Below, piece after piece: positions 36,182 to 47,155 of a stretch of DNA of 64,000 nucleotides. Made by a program: the position numbers and the translations under genes. The stretch comes from Umbilicaria muhlenbergii. Lineage: Eukaryota; Ascomycota; Lecanoromycetes; Umbilicariales; Umbilicariaceae. The stretch's first letter is position 1; every line of letters begins with the position of its first letter. The stretch lies in contig KK106984.1 of assembly GCA_000611775.1 (NCBI GenBank), positions 3,263,341 through 3,327,340 of the forward strand, read 5' to 3'. Under the pieces are notes generated by a model. That model worked only from the letters and a program-made list of their open reading frames with translations, did no database searches and was not told the origin of the DNA.

Positions 36182-38364
36182 TACTAATCACTCAGTACCT
36201 TCAGGTGAACGGTCACATCAGAAGCAAATAAAATGTGATAACATCAACACTTTAATCTCATCAGGTCAGTGAGACAGTAAATAACTCAACTGAGGCAGGC
36301 TTTTTAATTAACAGATTTACATTATCAACTGTTGACACTCCTGCTTTCAACATCATCAATGACAATGATAAACATATTGATACAGGTAACTTTAATGATT
36401 TCATTAATAATCTTGAGGTAATCACTGCTCACAATCAAGAAGTCATCAAGCGTCAGTGATTACAATTATGACATGTATGACAAGAAATTGAGTTTGAGAA
36501 TAATAAAAAAAAATTTTAAAAGTTTAATTAACATCTGTAAGAAGATCCTTCAACTATAATAAACTCAAGAAATGATGCAGATTCATTACATGAATTATGA
36601 TGTTAAATTACAACAGACATCACACCTTCCTTTTTTTAACATCTTGTAAAGTCATGAGAGCCTCATCTTTATGCAGGAGACATTAAAGTCACAAGATGAA
36701 AACTTTAAAAATACTTAAATAAAATTAATCAAAACTGAGAGCTGATATCAGAGCAATTTTTTACTGAATGAGATTTCATCATTTAAGCAGGCACTTACCT
36801 AGAGAAAACAGTTATAAGTGATTAACAGAAGCAGAAGAAGCAGCATGATCACATTTAAATTATTTATAATAATTATCTGAAGGTGCTGAAGAAGAACTTA
36901 TCTCTCAGTAAAGATACAAATGAATGAAATATTATCATTTTTAATACAGTTGAATCTTGTAATCATGATATAATCACCTCTTAATATAATAAATTATCAG
37001 AACTTTACTGCTTGTTAAAAGCATGACAATATTCAGTGATGCACATTAGCACTCAGTTAAGTTTAGTGTGCACTCAGCTTTTATATAAGTAACTTCACTC
37101 ATCACTTTATAACTCCTTATAATTAATATCTTTTATTATCATATTTGCATGATTTACTCTGCATGATCTTGATATTGCTTCCTTTCAGCTTCACATAAGG
37201 AAATCAGTGAAATGCTCATTCAAGACTGCTGATAATTAAAACTTTCACATCATGTCTTGACTGAACTATGATGTTGAGATCTGACTCAGGTTGCAAGACA
37301 GTTGATGCAGAAAATTTCAGCACATTTTAATGTCATCATTAATCATGAACCTTTTTAAAGCCGCTCAAACATTAAAAAAGACTATTAAAATAAGATTAAT
37401 GACATAAACAAAAGTATAATATGAACATCATACTACAACAAAAAAGAATTTTTCACTGAATAATAACTCTCTCACCTTCAACAATTCAATCACAGAAGAG
37501 AGAACAATTCATGAAGTTTTTATTAAAAAAGTAATCATGATCAAAGCTGAAATTTAAATCACATACCAGTTGCAGAGAAAGTGACTATGACAATAACACA
37601 AATGTTCATGAAACTCTCATGCTGATATGAAGACTTTATTTCAAAGAATGAAGTAAATACATAAAGAGCAGCAGGCCTCTGTATTAAGTGTAAAGTCATC
37701 AGTCATTGAATGAACAAATATACAACAGGATAATCAACAGCAGTCATGATTACAATTAATATAAATAAATGACTTACAGTCAACCTTCAGCTCATCTTTT
37801 TACTTATCATTGATGATATCTCACATCTGATATCAGAGCAGTTAAAGGTGAACTTTTATACAACAAGAGATGATTTGAAGAAAAGATATTCATATATTAT
37901 TAACAATAACAGTTAAGGCAATATTATCACATGAGAGATTGTTAATGAATTATCTTTACAGACTGAACCTTATGAAGCTTAAGTCAATACATGAGGCAAT
38001 GTGATTGACTTGTCAGAATTCATCATATTGACTATTACAACATATAACATCAACAGTCAACCTTATCATTATAACAGTCACTTTTTTGTCACTTTAAATA
38101 ATGCATCAATATCTTTTATCCTCAGGTTATCCTTTCTAGTTAATGCAAACCTGAATCAAGAATATGACACAGGAAAATTCCTATGAAAAAAGATGAAACA
38201 TATCACAGCATACTGAGTATTTATCATTAATGAAAAGAAGATGTTGAAGAGTGTTTTACATATAAACAACCTTTTCATCATGAATTACTTCATAGGACCA
38301 TCAGACTTAATGATTAATATAAAAGAATATACTTTACAAATGAACTCATTGTGATACAACAAAG

Positions 38365-39980
38365 AGTATGATAATGTCTATGACAGTTTATCTTCTGAAT
38401 ATCATGATTTCACAGACATATTTTAAGTGACTGAGAAGCAGTCTCTGCCTGAGAAAGATTCACATGATCATGTCATTAACTTGAAACTGAAGTAGTAATC
38501 TTCATTCAGAAAGTTATACTTAATGTCTTCAGCTGAACTCAATGTACTGAAGGTATATTTAGATGATGTTATAAAAGTAAGCATAATCTGCAAATCAATA
38601 TCATCTGCAGCTTCACTCATTATGTTTATATCAAAATTAGACAGCAGCTTATGATTAGTCATTAATTATAAGCACTTGAATGATATTATTATTAAGAATC
38701 ATTACTCACTACTACTTATATCAGACATGTTAAATCATCTTTAAGAAGTTAAGAAGTTCATTAAGCTGAACTGCAAGAATGCATATAATTGAATATGAAT
38801 CAAGAATGAAGATAAGTGAAAAACAGCATTTTAAACATGATTCAGCCTGTTCAAATATTTTATTATGTCATTCAGTCTCATGAATGCTCCTGCTATGTTT
38901 CAAGCCTTCATTGATAAAGCGCTTGATGAGTTTTTGAATATCACATGCATGATTTATTTGAATGATATCTTGATCTTTAGCAAAGATGAGTTTAAATATG
39001 AAGAACATGTATGACAAGTATTAACTGCATTATGATGTCATGATCTTCACTTTAAGATTAACAAATGCTTGTTTAATGCAACAGAAGTGAACTTTCTAGG
39101 GTTTAAGATTAATACTGAAGACATACATATAAGTTCAGAAAATATTCACGCTGTTGAAAAATGACTACTCTCAGAGAACATTCATGAACTGTAAGTTTTT
39201 TAAGCTTTGTGAACTTTTTTTAAAAATTCATAAAAGATTATTTCTGTATAACAGCACTGCTGTTAAATCTCTTGAAAACAGGAAAAATAAAAAAAGATTA
39301 AAGATACATCATCCTCTCCTCTTCAGTTTCAATAAATTATTATTAAAAGAAAGTGAAACAGCCTGACCTCATTGTGAAGATTCAATACAAGGTATTCAGC
39401 ATGCAATTCACAAGTCAGAGGAAAGTTATAATAAAAAAATATCATATCTGCAGTTGTACCTGCTTCTTTTTCACTTTCAGAAGCTGCATTGAAAGTGTTT
39501 AAAGCTCTGAAGAAGACCTTCATGAGTGCTTCATTACTGCATTATTTCAATGAAAACAAACTCATGAGGGTTGAAACAGACGCCTCTGAATTCACAATTA
39601 ATGAAATTTTAATACAACACTTTGAGGTTGACAGTCAATTGCACTGATTATTAATTACTTACTACAGTAAGAAGCTGCTAAATACTGAGACTTAATATGA
39701 TACAGATGAGCAAGAGCTTCTTATCATTATAAAAGTCATGCATCATTGACGTCACTACTGTCAGAGTGTGAGACATCAAATTGTTGTATTAATTGATCAT
39801 GCAAACCTCATTTGATTCATGATTACCTCAAACCTCACATGAAGGCAGCTCAAATGAGCTGAGAAGCTTGCTGAATACAACTTTAAAATCACATATCAAG
39901 AAGGCAAGAAGAACTCTGCTGATGATTTATTAAAACAGCTTAATTATAAACTGCTGAAAATTATCAATTCCTCAACTGCT
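38365..39980 (+). pseudogene. Protease linker, RT and RNase H remnant of A3
   Basis: Translation shows YHDFTDIF and ERDSHDHVINLKLK (the linker before RT), SSAELNVLKVYLDDVIK, INYKHLNDIIIKN and MIYLNDILIFSKDE, with the YLDD site changed to YLND. It continues to RVETDASEFTI of RNase H at about 39570-39600. Stops, again mostly TGA with some TAA, interrupt the frame. It is more heavily mutated than A1: several CpA sites are now TpA. Confidence 0.85.
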
Positions 39981-41559
39981 GCTGAAATAGTGTGACAGTT
40001 CTTTCACTTGAGAAGTAAGAATTATAAGTCAGTACAGAAGAATTTATACACACTTGCTGTGATAACACTGCAGTCAAGACAATCAATATAACAGAAATTA
40101 CAACAAGAGAATGTCATACCTGTCATAATGAATATTATCAGTATAATGAATACTGAAGATGACAGTCTCATTAAAATATCAGCAGTGAGGAACTTACCTG
40201 CTTATAAAGCAAGTTATAATGAAAATGAAATTAACAATATCACTGAAACATCAGCAGTGAGGAATCTATTTAGTATGATGAATACTGAAAATGATAAACT
40301 CATTAAAACATCAATGATGCAGAATTTACCTGCTTAAGAAGAAACAAGCTGTAATGAAAATGATGAAAGTATCATGTCAGTATGACAGGAGCTACAACAA
40401 GAGAACATTATATTTATCACAATGAATACTACTGATACAATAAACACTGAAGATGACAGTCTCATCAGAACATCAGCAGTGCAGAATTTATCTACTTAAG
40501 AAGAAGCAAGCTGTAATGAATTGCAGTCAAAACACTTAATATGACAGAGATTATAACAAAAGAATGTTATACCTGTCACAATGAATACTACTGATACAAT
40601 GAATACTGAAGACAGCAGTCTCATTAAAACATCAGCAGTGTGAAATCTACCTGCTCATGAAGCAAGCTGTAATAAAAATAAAGTCATCAGTATTACTGAA
40701 ACATCAGCAGTGCATCACTTATTCAGTATGACAGATATCACTGAAACATCAGCAGTGCATCACTTATTTAATATAATAAATACTGAAGATGACAGTCTCA
40801 TTAAAACATCAACAATGTGAAATTTACCTGCTCAAGAAAAAGCAAGCTGTAATGAAAATGATGAAAGTGTCATGTCAAAGATCAGCAGTCTCATTAAAAT
40901 ATCAGCAGTGTGAAACTTATCTGCTCATAAAGCAAGCTGAGTCATATCTGAAGAGACTGATAATTTCATTGAAACATCAGCAGTGAGGAACCTATCTGCT
41001 CAAGAAGCAAGTCATGTCATGTTGAAAAAAATCAGTGACATCATTGAAACACACACTGTGCAGCACTTATCTGCTTGAAGAAGCAAGCTGTTACTCAGTT
41101 GAAGAGCTTAAATATGCAGAGTTTCAGCAGCACTCAATCAAGGATAGCACAGCAGACATTGTAATTATGAACAGCAGTGCAAGCTGCATTTTTATTAATC
41201 TTTAAATTAAGAATAACACTTCTGTTGACACTGTTAAAGTGCTTCAACTCATGTCTACTCACTCACCTCTAGATGAGGAGATAATGACTTATATAAAAAT
41301 ATTTATTAAACAACTCAAACATATGATTCATACTGAGCAGTTGAAAGACGGTTTGATATGATGAGTATGACAGGGATTAACTACCCCTCTCAAGGATAAA
41401 AACAACTTGACTGAGTCTGAGATGACAAACATGAATATAAACATGAACTCAGAGATGATCATAACATCAGAGATGCAACTCAATGTGACTTTTATACTGT
41501 TAAATGTGCAAAAGTGCTGACAGGAAATGAATGATGTCATATATTATGATGACCTGCCA

Positions 41560-42060
41560 TTGAGCAGTACATATGAAAGTATGACATGAAACTCAATCCT
41601 TATTATAGTTGATAAGTTAATCAAGATGAATCACTATATTTTCATATGAAAGATGATGACAGTTGCTGACTTCATTGAAGTGTTTATTTGAGACATAGTC
41701 AAGCTTCATAGCATGTCAGAGATCTTAATCACTGACAGAGATAAACTGTTTACATTAAAGCAATAAATCAGCTTTTGCTTTCACATGTGATGTCATTATA
41801 ACATATCAACAGCCTTTTACCTGCAAATGAATGATCAAACTGAGAGACAAAATCAGTCCCTAGAAGTGTATTTATGCATATTCATTAATAAGCAGCAAGA
41901 GGACTGAGTTAAGCTCTTATTTTACACTGAGTTCTCATATAACAACTCTATACACGCTGCTACAGGCCGCTTATACAGCATTCATGTGAATAAATAAGAC
42001 TCTATGCAGATGCACAGAGGCTTCAGAATCAAATTGTTATAACTTAAGAAAAATTATGAC
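41560..42060 (+). pseudogene. Integrase core fragment of A3
   Basis: Readable motifs are ILIIVDKLIKMNHYIF (first Asp), EILITDRDKLFTLK (second Asp) and NDQTERQNQSLEVYL with the catalytic Glu retained, unlike A1. The zinc finger upstream is deleted and the fragment breaks off after the GRLYSIH segment, running straight into the 90-bp repeat array. It is non-functional. Confidence 0.8.
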
Positions 42061-42069
42061 AAGTGAATG

Positions 42070-42745
42070 AAAGTAAACCGTGATGAATATATCAGTACAA
42101 CAAATACTGAAGCTGATGATATAATTAAAACATCAGCAGTTCATGACCTACATGCTTAAGAAGCAAGCCGTGATGAATATATTAATACAACAAATACTGA
42201 AGTCAGTGATATAACTGAAACACCAGCAGTTCATGACCTACATGCTTAAGAAGCAAGTCATGATGAACATATTAATACAATGAATACTGAAGCTGAGGGT
42301 TCAATTAAAACATCAGCAGTTTATGACCTACATGCTTGAGAAGCAAGCCGTGATGAATATATTAATACAACAAATACTGAAGCTGATGATACAACTGAAA
42401 CATCAGTAATTCATGACCTACATGCTCAAGAAGCAAGCCGTGATGAATATATTAATACAATAAATACTGAAGTTAATGATACAATTAAAACATCAGCAGT
42501 CTGTGGCCTACATGCTCAAGAAGCAAGCCGTGATGAACATATTAATACAATGAATACTAAGTTGATGATATGACTGAAACACTAACAGTTCATGATCTAC
42601 ATGCTCAAGAAGCAAGCTGTGATGAACATATCAATATGATGAATACTGAAGCTGACAGTGCAGCTGAAACATCAGCAGTTCATGACTTATATACTCAAGA
42701 AGCAAGTCATGATGAATATATTAATACAATGAATATACATGAGTA
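42070..42745 (+). repeat. 90-bp tandem array encoding a 30-residue repeat, A3
   Basis: The phrase TCATGACCTA or a close variant begins at 42141, 42231, 42321, 42411, 42501, 42590 and 42680, giving a 90-bp period (one unit 89 bp). Each unit reads as a version of ETSAVHDLHAQEASRDEYIN with an MNTEADD-like link. The last part is open (42570-42875). The same unit appears in A1 and A2 in the RNase H-integrase linker, but here it follows the integrase fragment, so the copy is rearranged. Confidence 0.88.
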
Positions 42746-43331
42746 CAACAAAAGTATGACAATTATTATGACATTTTGTCATACTAAACAAAAATTAAAG
42801 AGGAGTAGAAAAGATAAACTTACAGTGTGTCATCACCCCTCCTGTCATCATAAACACGTGCGCGCAGGACATTAAACATGTTGAATAATTTAAACAGTTT
42901 AAACAGTCTGAACAGTTCAAACAGGATTTAATTAATGTCATAAGAACACTTTTTCCTGATTTTCCTCAAGGGGTTTTACAGATTTTATCAAGGCCTTATA
43001 AGTGATCTACAGCAAGAGTCAAGAGCAACAAGTTTATTAAAAAAGATGACTTATCAGTAAAAATGAAGAAGAAAAGACAATATCATTACTGCTGTAATTT
43101 TATTATTATTTAATCATCTTCAACACACTCCTGGTGACGGTGAGATTGATAAGCGTTGAGGATGTGAAGAGCATGAGCATAACTCTCTGACAAAACAACA
43201 AGAGCTTGACACAGTTTCACACACTCACTCTACATGATCAATCACTTATTAAACTATCATGATGATGTCTATGATGATGAATTCAGAGTCAATTGGCATC
43301 AGGGACAGCATCATAGGGAAGGAGAATGCTG

Positions 43332-43608
43332 TGTCAAAGTCATTATATATAATAGTATGACAGTATGACAGTACAACAGTATGACAGTACATCATTATAA
43401 CTCATTTATATAATGACTCAGTGAGTAACACCTTGACATCAAGTGAAAACTTTTCACAAGGAGGTTCAGAAACCTGCTTTTTCAGTGATCAGTTTTGCCA
43501 TCTAATAGAAGATACATATATCACTGCATTAACTTTATCATGATTATATTGCTTATGACACTTCATTCAACACTTATATAATCTTATGTTGTAGATCAGC
43601 TTCTTACA
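43332..43608 (+). repeat. 3' LTR of A3 (277 bp)
   Basis: It begins TGTCAAAGTC after a purine tract (GGGAAGGAGAA) and ends TTCTTACA. It differs from its partner mainly by having fewer 10-bp minisatellite units and by transitions, so the two LTRs have diverged since insertion. Confidence 0.85.
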
Positions 43609-45250
43609 ATAACTCTGTAAAAAGATTATACTTGTCAATTAAGTAATTTTACATATAAGGTTGAAGATTAAATTGATTAATCTTGAAATGTTTAAGAACT
43701 TCTAAATTAAGTGATTTCAGAATCAGTTAATCAATTAATATTAAAAGATTATAAACATAATCATTGACAGATTTATATTGATGTAAATTATTATAATTGA
43801 CTTAAATGCATTCCTGATCATTAACTTTTTTATAAGTCATGTCAAATAACTTCAAAAAGAAGTTAAGAAAATTAATCTCATGAGAAGTTTTAAAAAAAGC
43901 TTCATTTAAAAGTTTTTTTTAAATTATTCACAGTCTCTGAGTTTATTTTTTCAAATAATCATCAGTTATTTAAATCTTTTCTTGTTTATCTCAGAAGTGT
44001 TCATATTAAGTGTAATATTTAATATATTTATGTATCTCTGTAATTCAGTCTTCAAGAGTGATATTATCTCATTTCTTATCATATCAGAAAGATTAAGTCA
44101 ACTTAAAAACTTTAATTCACAAAGTCATAAAAATAAAAATTATCACAGAAGTCATAAAATTTTTAAATCATTTATTAATATTAATGAGTAAACTTTACTT
44201 TCTGTTATGTAATAACTACATTTTAATCATAAACAACATTAATAACAACTGTAGTGACTTAAACCTTTATAACAATCTCAGATATTAAAATCATGATTTA
44301 AATAAATATTATGAATTAAGTTGTTTAAAAAAATAAATGAAGTGAATTAAACTCAGAATCTGTGAAGTTCTCTTTTATTAAATTTGTAATCTGTAAATTA
44401 AATGTAACTTGAGTTTAAACTTCAGTTCACTGAGATTGAGCTAAATTAACAGTGAGGTTGAAGGTTTAAAAAAAGAATTATTATCAAGCACTAACATTAT
44501 TGAGCTGTGTAAATAAGAACTGAGTTAATCAGTCTCAGTTACCTGCTGAGTCAAAAGACTACTATAACAACTGACTCAGCTACCATTCTCAATAATGCCT
44601 CTATATGATGTTATCATCACACTTAGTCAGTTTAACTGCATCACTGCGCACTATAGCCTGACAATTATATAATATAATTTTAATATTAAAAGCAGTTGAA
44701 TTACTTTATGTGAAATTAAACAGTTTATAAAAGTGCTGTAAGAAGTAAGTTTCAAAAAAGATTAAAAATATGATGATGAATTTTTATAAAGTTTCTTGAT
44801 TATAACACTTCTCAAAGTGAGTCTGTGAAGCTGATATGATTACAAGAGATAACAATGATGAAGATTAAAAATATAATAAAAAATTTTCACTTCCTTGTAA
44901 AAGTGTTGAAATGAGTGAAAACATTAAAAATTCATTTCAATTGTTCTTTCAACTCAGGGATTCTATCTTCAGAGGAGATGAATTATATATGAGTAAGTAA
45001 TAACACCTGAAGGCATCACTGCCTGTCAGCAGAGCTGATTCTGCCTTTGTTTTTTTTTTATCATGTTGTTATCATATGTGATTGATAATGTATATTGTGT
45101 GTGTTATGAAGTGAAAAATCTAACTAAGTGCTCATAGAAGTGTAATCAGAGTGAGTTCATAAGTGAGCTTTTATTCTCAGAGCGGCTTTTGTTCCTCTGA
45201 GACGCTAGTACACATTCATAAAGCAATAGAAATCACAAATACTCTACATG
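43609..45250 (-). mobile_element. Probable 5' remainder of A4, AT-rich, no open frames
   Basis: The reverse complement of the first hundred or so bases resembles the A3 gag region upstream of 37290, with differences mostly C/T and G/A. That is expected if A3 landed in A4. Beyond about 43.8 kb I can no longer align it by eye. No RT, LTR end or gene motif is visible up to the composition change near 45.2 kb. A short inverted repeat (GCTGAGTC/GACTCAGC) lies at about 44551-44580. Confidence 0.45.
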
Positions 45251-45253
45251 CGC

Positions 45254-45373
45254 TGAAAGGGTGGTTTCAGGCAATAATGGTTGAACAGCTTGATTGCTTA
45301 AGTATGCTCAAGGTGTTGTTCTAACAAGGAGAAATTCTAGCTAATAAGCAGGCGGCTGACTAATCCCTTCACA
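45254..45373. repeat. 120-bp direct repeat, left copy
   Basis: Begins with TGAAAGGGTGGTTTCA, itself an inverted repeat (TGAAA/TTTCA). Matches 45851-45970 with about ten single-base differences, such as ATGGTTGAAC versus ATGATTGAAC. Confidence 0.9.
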
Positions 45374-45850
45374 GGCTCCTCAACCCTGTTTGATCATCAC
45401 CCACGGTGATGTCAAAGCAAATGCAATGAGTAGAGAGATAGTGCTAGTAGTGTAGGACTCAATAACAGTGTAGTGAGCAAGGGGATTGACTCATTCCTTC
45501 TTTCCTCCGTATTGTAATGATGTATGCCTTTTTCAAAGGTCTTGATTCAATACACAATTCTCAATCCTTCAATTTGTTGTGTCATCTGCTCTCTCGGTCC
45601 TTTGATACCAGCAGGATTGCCTCAGTCCATCAAGGTCTTATTCGCAACGCTCAGTCCTTCAAGTTGTATGCTGGATTCAGTCCTTTGAACCCGTCCCTCA
45701 GTCCTTCAAGGTTTAATTGATAAGGTATGTCTCGGTCCTTTGAGATAGGTGGGAGGAATGGTTGAATTCATCCAATTGATGAGGTGATTGAAGATGACTG
45801 GCCTGAGCTGCCCCTGAATGACACAGAGACAGCCCCGCCTTCGGCTTCAA

Positions 45851-45970
45851 TGAAAGGGTGGTTTCAGGCAATAATGATTGAACAGCTTGATTGCTTAGGT
45901 ATGCTTGAGGTGTTGTTCTAACGAGGAGAAATTCTAGCTAATAAGCAGGCGGCTGACTAATCCCTCCACA
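45851..45970. repeat. 120-bp direct repeat, right copy
   Basis: Partner of 45254-45373. The same 16-bp opening motif occurs again alone at 60729-60744. Confidence 0.9.
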
Positions 45971-46895
45971 GCGCTCAGCCTGACTATAGGCGCTTGATCA
46001 GTGTAGGTGAGCCCCGAGGAGGCTGAATATAAGGGTATTAAATAAGCCCTGATTTCTATGAGGCTGCTTTTTTCTTTACGTTCATTATTATCAAGTATAA
46101 CTTTACAAAGGAGTTAATGTGAGTCACTATTGCTTAACTGAGACTACATAGCTCATGTGTAGGCTACACATAAGCTACGTAGGACTAGCATTGCTAAACG
46201 CCCCAAATGCAGCCAACAACAATTAAGTGACAGGACACTAGCATCCGTAGCTCTGTGGTTTACACAGAGAACATGACTGAGGAGTACCTTCCTGATCACA
46301 GCGTCCTCTCTATTTTAACATAGTGTCTTTGTTGTACAAGAGAATGAGACTCTATTAAGAATCTCAACACTAAACCGCGTACAGGCTTGCATCTGTGCTT
46401 AACTTTCCATGCATCTTTCTGCGAGATAGGGAGTAAGAGTTGAGGGAGAGGAGAGGAGGAGAGGAGAGAAGTACTGGTGAGTGAATACTGTGTCTGCAGT
46501 CACCAAACCAAAACACTTCATCACAAAACCTATCAACTTTGTAGATCCCTTCCGTAGTGTTTTGGAAACATAGCCGCGACTGTCGGGATTTTCGGCATGC
46601 ATACAATAAACAAAAATACAACCATTGAACGAAGTGGAAGTCTCAGAGGACCACAACCTTTAAGGGGTGGAAGTCATAGAGAACCACGCCAATTCGCTGA
46701 TATGTAACCACAAATCCCCTTTTGGATACCGCAACACGAGCCCAACCCCGCAATGCAGCAAACTCATATCCACAACCCCCTCCCCCCACGGTTTAAACGC
46801 CCTCCCCTCTCACCACTCCTCTAACATTCCCTGTCCTCCCATCCCCCATCTAAAAACCCCCCAGCCCCCAGCCCCCAGCCCCCAGCCCCCCACCC
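45971..46895. other. Intergenic transition zone before the BZZ1 3' end
   Basis: About 0.9 kb with intermediate base composition. I see no gene. Notable points are an inverted repeat GTGTAGGCTACAC near 46158-46170, a GAGAGGAGAGGAGG purine tract near 46445, and a very C-rich tract (46770-46895) directly after the BZZ1 stop codon, on its downstream side. Small open frames here overlap on opposite strands and show no domain. Confidence 0.5.
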
Positions 46896-47119
46896 TCAAA
46901 CCTCTTTCACATAATTCGCCGGCACACTCCTAACCACCCCCCCTCTCTCCACATCCGCCCACCCGTCCCCCGCATCCCGACTAACAAGCACGAACCTCTC
47001 CCCCTCACACATACTCCACTCCGACTCCGTCCGCGCCTCATACTCATACAGCGCCTCGACATAATTGAGTTTCTTCGCTCCCCGCTTGGGCGCGACGGCG
47101 GGTCCCTTTTTCTTGCCCC

Positions 47120-47155
<36 letters not shown>

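Larger units (their letters stand above)
35818..43608 (+). mobile_element. Ty3/gypsy element A3 with both LTRs
   Basis: This is the only family A copy with two LTRs (35818-36181 and 43332-43608). Flanks GCAAC and ATAAC differ only by transitions, a plausible mutated 5-bp target duplication. Sequence on both sides aligns to family A on the minus strand, so A3 seems inserted in A4. Order is gag (36.2-37.9 kb), protease-linker (about 38.0-38.5), RT (38.5-39.2), RNase H (39.5-39.9), repeat linker (40.1-41.2), part of the integrase (41.56-42.06), 90-bp array (42.07-42.75), tail and LTR. Compared with A1, about 280 bp with the integrase HHCC finger are missing near 41550. Confidence 0.9.
45254..45970. 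mobile_element. Miniature LTR-like element (TRIM-like), 717 bp
   Basis: Two 120-bp direct repeats, 45254-45373 and 45851-45970, both start TGAAAGGG and end CACA. They differ at about ten positions. The 4-bp GCGC precedes the first (45250-45253) and follows the second (45971-45974), like a target duplication. The 477-bp interior has no RT or integrase motif. It has several near-copies of CTCAGTCCTTCAAG. Repeat ends of TG/CA and the flank duplication suggest a terminal-repeat retrotransposon in miniature. I do not see a convincing primer-binding site or purine tract, so a plain tandem duplication is possible. Confidence 0.55.

Noticed and set aside
43982-44191. Small + strand frame in the AT-rich tail
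   Set aside because: 69 codons of low-complexity AT-rich translation, no motif, and it lies in what is probably the remainder of A4.
45517-45720. 67-codon frame inside the mini-element as a gene
   Set aside because: It covers the interspersed CTCAGTCC words and has no domain. Its Ser/Phe-rich product is explained by the repeated words.
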